From positions 34,324 to 98,323 of the forward strand of contig JAAAUF010000028.1 in the NCBI GenBank assembly GCA_015499985.1: DNA of 64,000 bases, in the 5' to 3' direction. The notes under the pieces were generated by a model. The model was not told where the DNA came from. It worked only from the letters and a program-made list of their open reading frames with translations, and did not search any database. Every line of letters begins with the position of its first letter. The first letter of the stretch is position 1. Both the position numbers and the translations under genes were made by a program. This DNA comes from Haplosporangium gracile. Taxonomy: Eukaryota; Mortierellomycota; Mortierellomycetes; Mortierellales; Mortierellaceae. This document shows positions 22,691-34,533 of the stretch, piece by piece.

Positions 22691-24244
22691 GTGAGCCAAA
22701 AGTAAAAACAAAAAAAAAACGTTAGGGGAACAGTTGGAAACAAGCTGGCTAGGAGTTATAATAGTTTTTGCTTATGAATATTTTTGCTTACAATTCGCCA
22801 ATCGGATGTGCCAAGCCTCGCGCGATGCTCTCGGTCTGTGTTACACTGGGTGGGTGTACCGTACAGTCCTGTACCCTCATTTTCCTCATAATTAAAACCC
22901 AACTCTTGGTTATTTTTTACCCAGACGTGTATGGCGGGTTCCATTCTCGTAATCCAACGTGTAATGAGTCATCAATTGACGTTGAAAAACCGTGTGAGGC
23001 GAATGTAAATGTTTGTGTGGATGAACAAAAAAAAAAGTATGCTTACTGCTTTCAGTGCTCTCGCTTACGGTTATGTAATAACGTTTGCCCGCCAAGTAGA
23101 TTTCTACAAATTTTATACGTGGAGTTGTTGGATCGTTTGGGTTAATGAAAATATCTGCCTCGCTTGTATTTCCTGCCTCCTGCCTCCCACCCACCCCCCT
23201 ACCCGCACGAGTGCGCAAATGTTGATCGGCACCAAAAAAGTGAAATAATCAGGGCCCAAATGCTTCAATCTTAAGAATAAGGGTTAAGGGTTCTCCTTTT
23301 TTTTTTTTTTTTTTTGTTGTCGATTATTCCTTTTCTAAACTCTCTCTCCTGGATTAAAATGTCAAACTTGCTGCCAACACAACGCTTGAACGAAGAATTG
23401 ACATGAATAAACAAATGCCGACAACAACAAGAGCCTGTGGGCCGCGCGGCAAGACAATATGGATCATCGCCTGCCGAAGAATCAAGATTGTCCGTCCATT
23501 TCTCTGCCTAGTCTCCTTCACTTCCTTTTGAATTGCCAGGTGCAGATTTTGATCAGTAAATGGATCAAGAGGCTTGCTTCAGGTGTTTATCGGTGACTGA
23601 AAGACGTATCTGCCCGGAGGTTTAACAGTACCTAAACACGTATCTTTCTTTGAGGCAGGGGAGAAGCTGGTCAAAGACATTGCAGGGTTCACTTTTTTTG
23701 ACACACAACTGAGGCCCGATACATCTATTCTCGGGTGAGAGCGGGAAAGAAAATTTAAAAAGCGCGGGAAAAAAAATACAAAGGGGAAAGGGAGAGGGAG
23801 AGAGGCTGACTGGATCACCAAAATAAGGACGATGTGAATTGTTTCAGCGTCCGCTCTCAACCCATGGCAGGATAAAAAATAAAATAAAACGGCGACCTTT
23901 TTGACCTGAGAGGGAAGGAGGGGGGATATGGTCGACTTGCTTTTTTTCCTTCTCCTTCTCTCACTCCTTCCTCGGAACTTTTATCCCTTCGAAGTTCTTG
24001 CTATTTTTCTTCTTTCAGAACTACGAAAAACCATCTCACTGGTTATCGGGAACTGTGCTGATGAACGGGAACGAATTGCACAGAGAGGAGTTTCTTCGGA
24101 ATACAGTTGATGCGTGGGAAGGAAACGAAATAGAAGGAAAAGAAAAGAAAAAAAAATGCCTTGCGTAAAACACACCCGGTTTGACGAACCAGGTGTAGAC
24201 AACAAGGAGAGGAAGTTGGCTTTTGAACTCCAAAAACAAGAGGA

Positions 24245-24254
24245 NNNNNNNNNN
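24245..24254. other. Assembly gap of 10 N
   Basis: Ten undetermined bases followed directly by ten G (24255-24264). The true length and sequence here are unknown; a homopolymer probably broke the assembly. Confidence 0.98.
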
Positions 24255-25969
24255 GGGGGGGGGGAGAGAAGCGATCGAGAAGAGGAGGAGCTCAAAACGC
24301 GAAAGGTGAACAAAGAAAATAAACTAAAGGGCAAAGCTGAGTATTGAATATAAGCTGAATGAATTAGATGTGTAACAATGAAAAATTGAACTACACAATT
24401 GAGTAGAAAGACCCTTTACGTAAATAGAAAAAAAAATCGGACTCGCAAAGGGGTGAAAAGCGCGTACAACAGAACACAGCTGGGGTTTGGTTGGTTGGCT
24501 GTCCTTTACTCTCCGTCTTCTTGAAGAGGAAGCTGGGAATCTGAATTCCTATCTACCTCTTCTCCTTTTCGTTCCTGTCGTTTTTTTGACCAATTTCTGT
24601 TGTTAATTTTCTAAGAAGAGAGAAGGGGCAAAAAAGAAGAACCTTTTCATCGTCATGTATGTCCACGACGTGATGCATTTGAGCAATTTTAGAGAAATAC
24701 GACACAAAAACTCACAAGATGCATTCGGGTGGGCAAAATGAAAACACGCGGGCTCGAAAACAACAACAACTAAGACAAGAAAGAAAAAAAGATGAAGAAA
24801 GGACACATTTACACTTGCACACGATGAACGTGAAAAGAAAAAAAAAGTGGGACACAAACTGTAAAAGAGAGAGGAGGAAAGAGATACCTATATTGTTTGT
24901 TTGGCGACCAATTTTCATGACCGATGTACTCACTGTAAAACTGTCAATACAACATGTGCTGAAATGTACGCGGGAACATGACAGAAGGCACGAGAAGATT
25001 GAAGATTCATGCACCAAGTGCGAGGATGGAAGAAAAAAAAGAAAACAGTGCGGCAAACACGTTCTCCTATTCCCTTGTATTTATATTCTTTTCCTCTTTT
25101 ACTTCGTTAATGTTACAGTTTGCCTGGAGGTTGATAGAGGACAGCATTGTCTTTGAAATCCCATATTCACTCTCTTCTTACTCCATACTTGACATTGCTC
25201 TTCTTCTCTCCCTCCTCTCTCGCCAAGGCGCAGATGTCTGTTTGCCCTCGTTTTCTATTTCATGTTTTTGATTGAATAAGCTCAGCTTGCTTGAAATGAA
25301 AAATACCAGCCTTGTCGACTCACAGTACCGCCTTTTGTTCTCCTTTTCCACGCCTCGAACATAACCTCACTCCTTTTTTTTCCGCGTTGCTGTGCGGAAC
25401 TGCTCCAGTGAATGGAGGGGGTGTATATGCAGGCCCTTTTTATGTTTGCCTCCTATTCATTTTACAGACCCTTTGGCCTGAAATCAAGCGCTCAATGTAT
25501 CATGAGGTTGTGCATCTTGGCCATATGTATGGCCACTTAAGCGGCGTAGTTGAATGCGTATGTGATACCGCACATGAAAATAAGGGACAGTTGAGGAGAG
25601 TAGGGATGTTCACACACACTGGGCAGGACAGCTGTTTTTGTAGCCTTTTGCCACTAAAGATTAGTTGATTTTCAATTCCATGAATTGTTAGTGTGTTTGT
25701 GTTACTAAAAGAAAATTAAAATACAGCAACTGAATTGGAGCCGATGGCTAGGGCAGAGGAGGACCAACAAAGCGGAGCAGGAAGAATAACAAGCGACGGC
25801 CATTGAAGGTTCAGCGTATGAAAATTGCTAAAAGTAGAGTTCAGTTGACTATTCGTTGTCAGTGAAGATGGGGCAAAGAGAGGGAGGTGGTTCGCGGTGG
25901 AGAGTATATATGTGTTTATTCCAAGACAGTCAACTAATGCAACACTATCGATTTCAAAGGCTAAAATTC

Positions 25970-26240
25970 TCCAAGTTTACCTTTTTCACTCACTTTCTCT
26001 TTCCTTCTTTTATTTTCTCTCCCCTCCTTTGCTTCTGTTTCTTTTCTTTTCTTCTCTTTTCTCTCTTCTGTTTTTTCTTCTTTTTTTGTTATTTTCCTTT
26101 TCCCCCTTTTCCCCCTTTTCCCCTCTCGCTTTTATTCCTTCTCCTTCCTTCATCGTATCCATTTTTTTTCTCACTATCATCACTTCTTTTCATCGCCATC
26201 CACCCGCTTCATCCCTTCCCTAGCCTTTACTCACCTTCAT
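25970..26240 (+). promoter_or_regulatory. Pyrimidine-rich tract upstream of HMG/YABBY-like gene
   Basis: About 270 nt almost purely C and T on the plus strand, 550-820 nt before the start codon at 26791. Such CT tracts often lie at fungal transcription starts; the same strand-matched pattern precedes other genes in this window. Confidence 0.45.
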
Positions 26241-26790
26241 TTCAATACTTGGTCATCCCTTTCTAGCTTATGCACTCTCTTGCTTGGAAAGCTTCCTTGG
26301 CTCATCTTCTCTCCTCGCCAATTTTTCTCTATCTTCCACTTACTATTCCGTCCGTTCACCGAGCTTCATTACACAACCACGGAACTAAGATTTGCGGGGT
26401 CTTGGTTCATTTTCGCTCTGTCTTGCGGCTCTGTTTTTCATTTCATCTCTTTTTCCTTCTTCCCTAATCCCTCTTCATTTGTCCCTCCCATTCCTCCAAC
26501 CAGTCGCCGATCTCGGCCCATTAGTAACTTCACAACAAAGTATTTTTTTCTTTGTTGTCACTCACTCGGCGTTTTTTCCACATTTTCACTGCACCATTAT
26601 TACCTTTGCACCAACTTGAATCTCTCACAAGCTCCTGGAGACCCGGTTCATTTTCTCGGAGCTTACTTCGAGTGTTCATTCGACAGCTTGATGAATCCCG
26701 ATAACTCCATTTTCGCTCAGAATCCAAACGACCTTCAACCTTCAACTTTCTTCAGCTAGTTCTGGATTCAAATCGCCGCGATCTCTCTTC

Positions 26791-29731
26791 ATGCACCCGC
26801 GGAAATTGACCAAAAACCCAGCATCAACATCTGGAACGTCAAGGCCGAGAAAACGATCATCAACATCGACATCCATTATAGTTCCTACATCCAAATCACC
26901 ACCCACCACCACAGCCACTACTTCAAACTCTTCTTTTCAGCAAAATGAACCTATTTCACCCTTGTCCTCGTACCCAGAAATGACGCTGGGTTCATCTGCA
27001 GCCTTTGGTGTTCCTGCTCAGTCAACAAGAAGCTCGAGTGGATCTTTCGGTTTTTCATCAAGTACCCAACCAACATCAATATCGCTCAACAGTGACAGTT
27101 CTCAGCATCTACCAACTTTGCCCGATCGTCGACCACGATCACAGTCGATTCCCATTGCATTTCTCATCAATGCTGTCCCTCAATCGCCTAGGCCGTTCAC
27201 TTTCTCTAGCCCCACTCCATCATCACCATCCCCTCCACCTGTTGAACTTTCGTCTGTCTTTGAAGCACGGCAAGTAGATCTTTTATCCGCACCAGCACAC
27301 CGCGATAATCCCCATTGCAGGTCAGCCTCGCCAACTCGGCCTCTCGCGCCATTTCCACTACACCATGATTTTTCATCAGCAACAAGTCGCTCATTCTCCG
27401 AACGTAGATCCTACTCGACGTCTTCATTCTCAATACTTCACACTCAGAGTGAAAGCTTGTCCTTGAGCACTTCAACAGCAGAACAAGCCATCCGGTCAGT
27501 CCAGGGTGTTGGTGACTATTCTGCAGGATTCTCCAGCAGCAGCCCTTCAACACCAACATCCGAAAGGGTTTCGGTTGGTGGCTCTGGTAGTCACTCCAAA
27601 GTTAGCCGGATCGACACTTCTTCTTCAGCTTCAACGGATCCTCTGCGGCCGGAAAGCACAATTAACAACACCAGCAATAGCGGCAGGGGCGGTAGCGGCA
27701 GGGACGGTAGCACCGGTAGAAGTAGGAGCAGAAGTAAGGCGATTAAATACGAGCAACAGCATCAGCAGCAGTTCGTCGCCACCGAGGAACTTATTCCTTC
27801 TCGTCCCCCTCGGCAGCTCTCTTTGCGGAGAACTACCAACCCCGATCTCAAGACGACCAAAACTGGAAAAATCCTTCACAAAACCAAGAAGGCCGGGGTC
27901 AACAAAAAGAGCACCGCCTACAATCGATTCCTCCAACAGCAGAGCAAACACTTTGCCAAGCACCATCCGCACTTGACGCCTCAGCAGGTAAAGTCAACAG
28001 CTTTGACCACATAAAACAGAGCGAGGAAGAGAGAGGGATGGAGAAAGAAAGAATTAGAGAATGAGAAAGTTGTTGAGCCTTTTCTTCTCTCTTTTTTTTG
28101 CTTGTTGTTGGCGTTGTGCTCAAGTTATTTGTTCCCTTCATCATTTCATCCGGTTTTTTTTATTTGAATAGTTGGGGTAACAAGGGCATTCCTGATGAGA
28201 AGTGGTTACGATCTTTTCGTTGTCTTTAATGTCATTTACGGTTACTGAACTTTGAACAGCTCCAGGGTCACTGTTGATTCGAGGGTACCTTGTTTTGAAA
28301 AACACTACCCCTATTTTTCTGCTCTGCTCTTTTTTATTTTATTTCTCATTCATCTTCTCAACACGCCCGAAATATGTCATCCCTGCCTCACGTTTTCTTT
28401 TTCTCACACGCAGAAAAAATACGTATCTTTGCTCGTACTTTGGGTAACACACTTCTCATTCATCTGCTGGGCAGTTTGACGACCCAAAACTGAGCCCAGA
28501 TGTCAGATTCAGAGCCAATTCAACATCACTTTGCAGGATTTGAGATGGGAGAAAAATGAAAAAAAAAATCAAAACAAAAATCATTGCACGCAAAAACTCA
28601 GGAGTAAAAAAAGTGCATTGATAGAAGGACAGGAGTTCTGGGGATTTGAATGGTGCAGCCTTCATCACGCATATTCTCCCTTTTTTCTGTGTTATTTGTT
28701 TGGTATGTGGAAGGAAATGCTTGTGTTCTGCGTTTGAGTGAAAGTGGAAAGGAAAGGTCATGGACTATGCGTTGCTTCTGAAAAAAAGAAGAAAGGGCAA
28801 ATAGAAAAGGTGCGGTATGAGACAAGGCGGGTGTAGTGGTAGAACGAACAAAGAAGAAAAAAAGAAATTTAGAGGCAAAGCGAAGCATATACAGGGAGAC
28901 AAGTTAATTGTGTCTTTTCTATTTTCGAAAAATAGTCGGCTCATCGCTATTTGACATGCTGTGGTTTTTGCCGTTCATATTAATTATCCATACTGCAACG
29001 TGGAGTGCTCACCCCTCTTTCGTCTGTTTGCCTTTACCTAATGCCAGGCGATAATAACAGCAACAACATACAACAGCAAACAACAAAAAGAAAAAAAACA
29101 AACAAAAGGAGGGCGCACCTACTTACTTCAAACATTCATTCCATTGAATTACATTTTATTATTCTAGCGCATGAAGCTTATTGCGAAGGAGTGGGCTGTC
29201 TCCGAAAAGAATGCACATACAACGCGGAGACGTAGCCGATTTTCGACGGAAGAAAGTGGTCAACAGCAGATATCTTCGGACCGTCACCTTCCATCGTCGT
29301 CTTCATTGTCGCCACTATCTCCGCCTGCAGCATTCTCGTCCTCTTTGTGGCCCACCTCGCATACAATCACCGGGTCATCTTCCTCCTCCAACATTACAAC
29401 TGTAGCAAACGCCTCCTTGTCCTCCTCGTCCTCCTCCTCCGCCATAACTAGCAGCAGCAGCAGCACCAGCAGAAGTAGCAGGAGTAGAAGTAGAACAACC
29501 ATTGCTACATCCCATGACCAACCCTTCTTCTCCGCCACCAACTCTCGAGAGGCAGGTCCTCTTCGAGCTCACAACCCAGCCCTATTGTCTACAACTACAA
29601 CGACAATCACAAACACACCTCGACCAGCTGTTGCTGCGGTGTCTCAGCCAAATACAAGATCCTTGGATTGTATCCCATCGCCTGTTCGCATAGAACAAGA
29701 AGGTGCAATGGAAGAAGAGTATGAAGAGTAG
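26791..29731 (+). CDS. Ser-rich protein with HMG/YABBY-like DNA-binding domain split by a 1.18-kb intron
   Basis: Two exons, 26791-27987 and 29168-29731, join in phase 0 to give 586 residues. Splice sites are CAG/GTAAAG and TTCTAG/CGC. The first 365 residues are Ser/Thr/Pro-rich and probably disordered. The joined region KKSTAYNRFLQQQSKHF, then PHLTPQQ, then RMKLIAKEWAVSEKNAH, has the form of the fungal HMG-box/YABBY-like fold (xxAYNxF at the start, xxW at the end of the last helix); basic patch TRRRSRF follows. The tail is again Ser-rich with a short acidic end (EEEYEE). Without splicing exon 1 runs on to a stop at 28014 and loses the second half of the domain. Likely a nuclear transcription factor; targets unknown. 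Confidence 0.78.
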
Positions 29732-30660
29732 AAAAAAATACTACATTTCTCATTTTGTTTGCTCATACAAACAATTTTCGCCCAAAGTTATTATTTCCGG
29801 CGATATTTTTTGTTTTGGCCTTGGGTTGATGATCAGCATGCTATGCTCTTGTACACTATTTTTTTTATTATTCTTATTATTTTGTGTATTTTTTTTGTCA
29901 TCTACGCATACAATGTATGCGCAAAAGGTGTGGGGGAGGGTTACGGAGCATAAAGAGCGAGAAAAAGAAGGAAGCAATGTGAGGTCAGAGAGGGACTACA
30001 GAGAATACGTGTATGTAACATGGGAACTGCAAGAAAGAGGGGGAGAGATAATTTTGGCAAATCTTGGTGGTTGTTGGTTGGTTAAAAGGCCCTCCATCCA
30101 CTCCTTGGATTGTGAAGAAACCAGAGTCGCGCGTTCCTTTTTTTTTTTCCTTTTCTTTTTCTCCGTGTCCGCGTCGGCACAGTACAAAATATTATGTCGT
30201 CCTAATTTAGTTAGGCCAATTCAAAATACCCTCTCTTTTTTTCCTTCCTTACTCCCTCTCTGTTGGGAGGGGTGTCATCTCTTTTTTCTTTTTTTCTTTG
30301 TTTTTTTCCCCTTTGTCTGGTGGCGAGATGTGGCATCCTAATTTCCTCTTTTGTTGATGTTATCGCTATTTTTTTTTTGTTTTTTTTTTGTTTTTGGTTG
30401 GGGAGGAAAGGGGCTTGGAGTGGCCAGTCAGAAAAAGATAGGGGGATCGAGGGTGAGGCTGTATGACCTTTTTTGTTTTTTTTTTGTTGTCAGTCGATTT
30501 CTTTGCCGAGATCCGTAAACCACATCCATCTGCCTTGTCTTGATTTTATTTGCTTGTTTATTGTCAACGGTGGCGGCGGAGAGAATATACAAAAAGCAAG
30601 TACAAAAAAAAACAAGGTTTTTCTCCTTTCCGACTGACGTTGCGTGTTTTTCCCGCCGTC

Positions 30661-30783
30661 TTTTTTTTTACTGGAAAAAAAAAAAAAAAAGTTTTTTTCC
30701 CTTTCAACTTGAGTTTGGTTTTTTTCCCCCCCTTTTTTTTTTTTCCGGGAAAAAAAAAAAAGATTTGCTGCATGCACATGCAG
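30661..30783. repeat. Homopolymer hairpins
   Basis: Two T-run/A-run hairpins in a row: T9-ACTGG-A16 at 30661-30690 and T12-CCGGG-A12 at 30733-30761, then a short perfect hairpin CTGCATGCACATGCAG at 30768-30783. Confidence 0.8.
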
Positions 30784-33077
30784 GAGATCGAGTGGAGGAA
30801 GAGGAGGAGAAAAGGGGCAGTCAAAGGCGGAGAAATGCCGACAGAGCGACCATTCAAATAGAGAAGGCGGAGGAGGGGGAAAAAAAGACGGAGCGCTAGA
30901 TAACATACCAAGATGAACATGTCCGCATGCGGGAAATACAGAGGGGGAAAAAATGTCGAAATGTTCGTGTGTGTTTGTGAAAAGGGAAAGTCAAAGAGGA
31001 AGGAGAGGAGAAAGCCTGAAAGTGAGGTAAGAAAAGGTAAGAGGAGTATAAAAAAAATAAAAAAATCAAGTGATTTAATTTATGTTTGTGTTTTTTTTGC
31101 CCATATTCAACAAGATAAATGTGCAAACCATGCGCCTTGAAGGGCCCGCTTGCATTCTCTTTTTCACTCAGATCATATGGGTCAGGAGGGATTCAGAACA
31201 AAACGTGAACATAGAGGGGAAAACGACAATTGCTTGATAGAGGCGGCCCTAGCTAATCAGATGGCCCAGAAGTCAAAGTGACTGATAGTCGATTTCTATC
31301 GGAGGACGTGGAAGTAAAGATGGACAAAACAATGTGAATGTGGAAAGGTCAAAATAAAAACCCTGACCAACTCAATCTTTTTGTCAGTCCTCCCTTTTCT
31401 TTCCAACCCAGACCGACCCACAATTGACTTTTCTTTGCTTGAGACAATTATGATTGGATTAGATGCCACAGTAAATAATAAGAAAGGAGGAAAGAGAATG
31501 AGTGATATGCAAGGAAAGGGAGAATATAAGAAAGAGAAAAGAGGATGAGATACAGTTAACCGATGTGGCAGAGAATCCTGTATTGCCATGCATACAGGAC
31601 CAATTTTTTTTGTTGAGCGCGCTCCTTTCGACATGCTTGCAACCCTCACTTTCCATTTTTTTTTATTGTGCCATTCATCTAACTCATAATTCTTTTCTTT
31701 GATTCATATCGACGCTCAATTTCCTCTTTATCCGCGGGTCATTTCCTCCTTCTTTCGGCTCACCTTTGGAATAACCATCGGCTCCACTTTTGCGCTCATC
31801 TTTGGGGCTCTTCATTCAAAAGTCCACGACCTTCTTTCTCACTCGCTCTCGCTCTTTTGCCACCGTCTCTCTCTCAACACACAGCGCTAACGCTCTCGCG
31901 CTTTTCTTTCATCGATCCTTTCCCAGCTTTCTTTCCTCCCACTTTTCCCACCTGCTCTTCCTCTCTCGGCACTTGTCTTTGTGGGTTTGTTTGGAACAGG
32001 ATTGAATCTTTGTTACACATTCACTGTCAGACATTAATGTGTAAGGTACGTCATATCCCTTCCTCATCTCGTTTCTTGCCACTCTTGTTACACCCTTCAG
32101 TACTCAACTAAACAAAGACACACCTTTCCGTTATAATCACCTGATGTCTTCTCTAAAAGTTACACATTTTTCTCACCTTGCGTGGTTTTGTTGGGTCCAC
32201 AGGAAAGTGAAACAAAGGAGCGAGCGACTAACAAAAAAAAATAAGAACACAAGAGGATTACAAAGGGCTTCTCCAGGTCAAAGGAGCGTCAGACAATCGT
32301 CGTTTCGTAAAGACTACTTTTGAATGAGTCGGGTGATGAGAATGGCGTAGAGAAAGGGCGTCGGAACAAACTATTTTGGATGGGATGGAAAATGATTGTG
32401 GAGGCAGTGAAGAGTTGCATTCAGCTGATTTTTTAATTTTGTTCTTTTGGCGAGAACGCACTCGCGCAATTTTTTAAGTCCCTGAGGCTCTAAGTTTAAA
32501 GAAGAACAATGGGAAATCTTTCTCCCCTCATCCTCCCCCTTTTTTTGTTTTTGTCTTTTCTTCCTTTGTTTTGCTGCCCACGCATATCATGCAGTTTTCA
32601 TTCCTCATGTATCTTCAGCCGCCCCCTCCCCCTTTTTTTTTCTCGTGTTGGCTTGTTTTTTTGTTCACGAACTGACTTTTGATGATAGTGCTGAACACAG
32701 CAAATACCGAGATAATAAATAAAAGTGTAAAAAAAATGTGTCCAACAGGCGTTACTCACAGCTTTGAAAAAATCCAAGTAAAAAAAACTTACCCTTTTTT
32801 CCGCGTTGAGGGAGGGTTTATATTTTTTTTGGTCGTTTTCTCGGTAATAGCATTAGGACGGAGCGTTTTTTTTCTTTACATTTCTTCGCATATCAAAAGA
32901 TCATAAGTTCATCCGTCCCGGACCCAGGCAAAAAAAAAGAGCACAGACACGCAAAAGCAACAGATCCCATTTCCTTCGTATACAGTAACAAGAGGGGAAT
33001 GCCTAAATATCTGATCAAATAAAGTTGTACGAGTGATCTGTGTCTCAACAACAACCCACTTCAACGTAGAAAAATAA

Positions 33078-33302
33078 CCTGGACTGGACAGCAGGGGTCA
33101 CGACGGATTAATTTTATTGTCAGCAGTAGAAAATTTGCTTAACAAAATACTCATAATTGACAAGATCTAACCAAATATATCAATCCGTCGTGGCCCCTGC
33201 TGGACAGTGGACACTTCCCAAAGATGGAATCGTCCAGATTCCGGTCTTATGTTCAATTTCCATCTTTGGGAAGTGTCCACTGTCCACAGTGTCCAGTCCA
33301 GG
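33078..33302. mobile_element. MITE-like foldback element with nested inverted repeats
   Basis: Outer perfect 12-bp inverted ends CCTGGACTGGAC (33078-33089) and GTCCAGTCCAGG (33291-33302). Inside are two hairpins: 20-bp arms at 33090-33109 and 33182-33201 (one mismatch) and perfect 27-bp arms at 33202-33228 and 33259-33285. It is 225 bp long, has no coding capacity, and lies in a gene-free region. The 5' flank is TAA and the 3' flank CATATATA; a clean target duplication is not certain. Confidence 0.65.
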
Positions 33303-34467
33303 CATATATAATTATATCATTGCAGATCCCTCTGAATTTCCATTTCTGATCTTTGGTATTTGATTAGAAAGATATGTAAGAAAATCAAGTACAGATTTTT
33401 TTTTTCGAGGTGACCACAAAGGAGAGGCGGTCAAGGCACGAAAGTGATACGACACTGATACTGACGATCAGATGCATGCCTTGCATAGATATGCACAAGT
33501 ACTCACCCTTGTGACCTCTTAAAAGAGGAAACAAATTCACAAAGCGAATAACGTTTTCTAAATTTTTTCAAGAGCTCGAGCCTCCCTCCCTCCTTCCCCC
33601 TTTTTTTTTTCTGTGCAGAAAGTGAGTGTAGAGTGAATATGCAAGAAGAGTCCATCATCAGCATATAGCCTCATACACTCATAGACAGATCTTCAAAGCG
33701 CTGGTGTAGTTGACATGCGCCTGAGTCTCTCAAAAGTCAGCGTACCCCTCGAGTGAACCTGAATGGAAAAACAGCGACTGATAACGAGCCGAGTGCCATC
33801 GGTGTTGATTAATGTCCGGATTTTCTTTTCTAAATAGCCCTTTCGCTCGGTACCCTAGACAAGAAGTCAATAACACCTGCTTTTCTTTAGTCGCCCATCA
33901 AAAAAAAATTCAATAAGAAAGAGGAGAGAAGAGGAAAAAGGACAAAATAAGAACACAAACTCATACTCAAAAAGTGAAGGAAAAGTAACGACATGTACGT
34001 GCATTACTTTAATCAATGATGCTCTTGTGCTATTTCGTTTCTTTTTTTAACCTTTCTCAGCTGAAGTAATCAGTCTTAGAGTAAACTTCCATGGATTTTC
34101 TTGTTTTAGACAGTGCTCAAGATTCCGCTCATTGGCTCAACAACTACTCTAAGGTGTTAGGGCGCCAAGTACAACAGAAATAAATAAGGAGTAATGTCTA
34201 TCAGGGTTATCAAGTAGGCGAAATGGGGGCACCAACAGATCAAGTGCTCTCACAAATCCAAATATCAACCAATGTTATACAAAAAGGGCGACTTGAACAA
34301 TTTCGAGAAAAAAACGACAATGCTGATGAGATACTGACTACAAAAAAAAACCAGCAACTTTCCGACGTTATTGCTCTAAAGAAATCCTCATTCTTCTCGG
34401 GGCTGAAAAAAATTGTTCGGTTGCCCCTATTTCAGGTTGTAATCGAGCTATAGCCCGACCACGCATA

Positions 34468-34533
34468 GTTAGAATGTAATTTCACGAAAAATTCGAACTA
34501 TTGTCGTGTAAGTCTCCGAATTCACATTCTAAT
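34468..34533. repeat. Short TA-flanked imperfect inverted repeat
   Basis: GTTAGAATGTAATTTC (34468 on) and, inverted, ATTAGAATGTGAATTC (ending 34533) match at 13 of 16 bases, with TA on each outer side. It could be a shrunken MITE or a chance AT-rich palindrome. Confidence 0.4.

Larger units (their letters stand above)
22691..26790. other. 4.1-kb intergenic region upstream of the HMG/YABBY-like gene
   Basis: No ORF here looks coding; the longest translate pyrimidine or purine tracts. It holds a T run of about 20 at 23300, a 10-N gap at 24245-24254 next to a G run, A/G-rich stretches (24610-24900), and a long pyrimidine tract (25970-26240) leading to the next gene. The last kilobase is probably promoter and 5' UTR of the gene at 26791. 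Confidence 0.6.

Noticed and set aside
22768..23145. 125-codon plus-strand ORF with several Cys
   Set aside because: No recognisable motif, no splice context, and base composition like the flanking intergenic DNA; probably chance.
25856..26759. Phe/Leu/Ser-rich ORFs that look like membrane proteins
   Set aside because: They translate a pyrimidine tract (TTC, CTT, TCT); there is no sequence variety beyond low complexity.
27988..28014. Exon 1 of the HMG/YABBY-like gene running to a stop at 28014 as a complete gene
   Set aside because: GTAAAG donor, loss of half the domain and perfect phase with 29168 favour splicing.
33408..33520. Possible hairpin RNA GAGGTGACCACAAAGG...CCCTTGTGACCTC
   Set aside because: Arms need a 3-nt gap and no tRNA, snRNA or MITE end features could be found.
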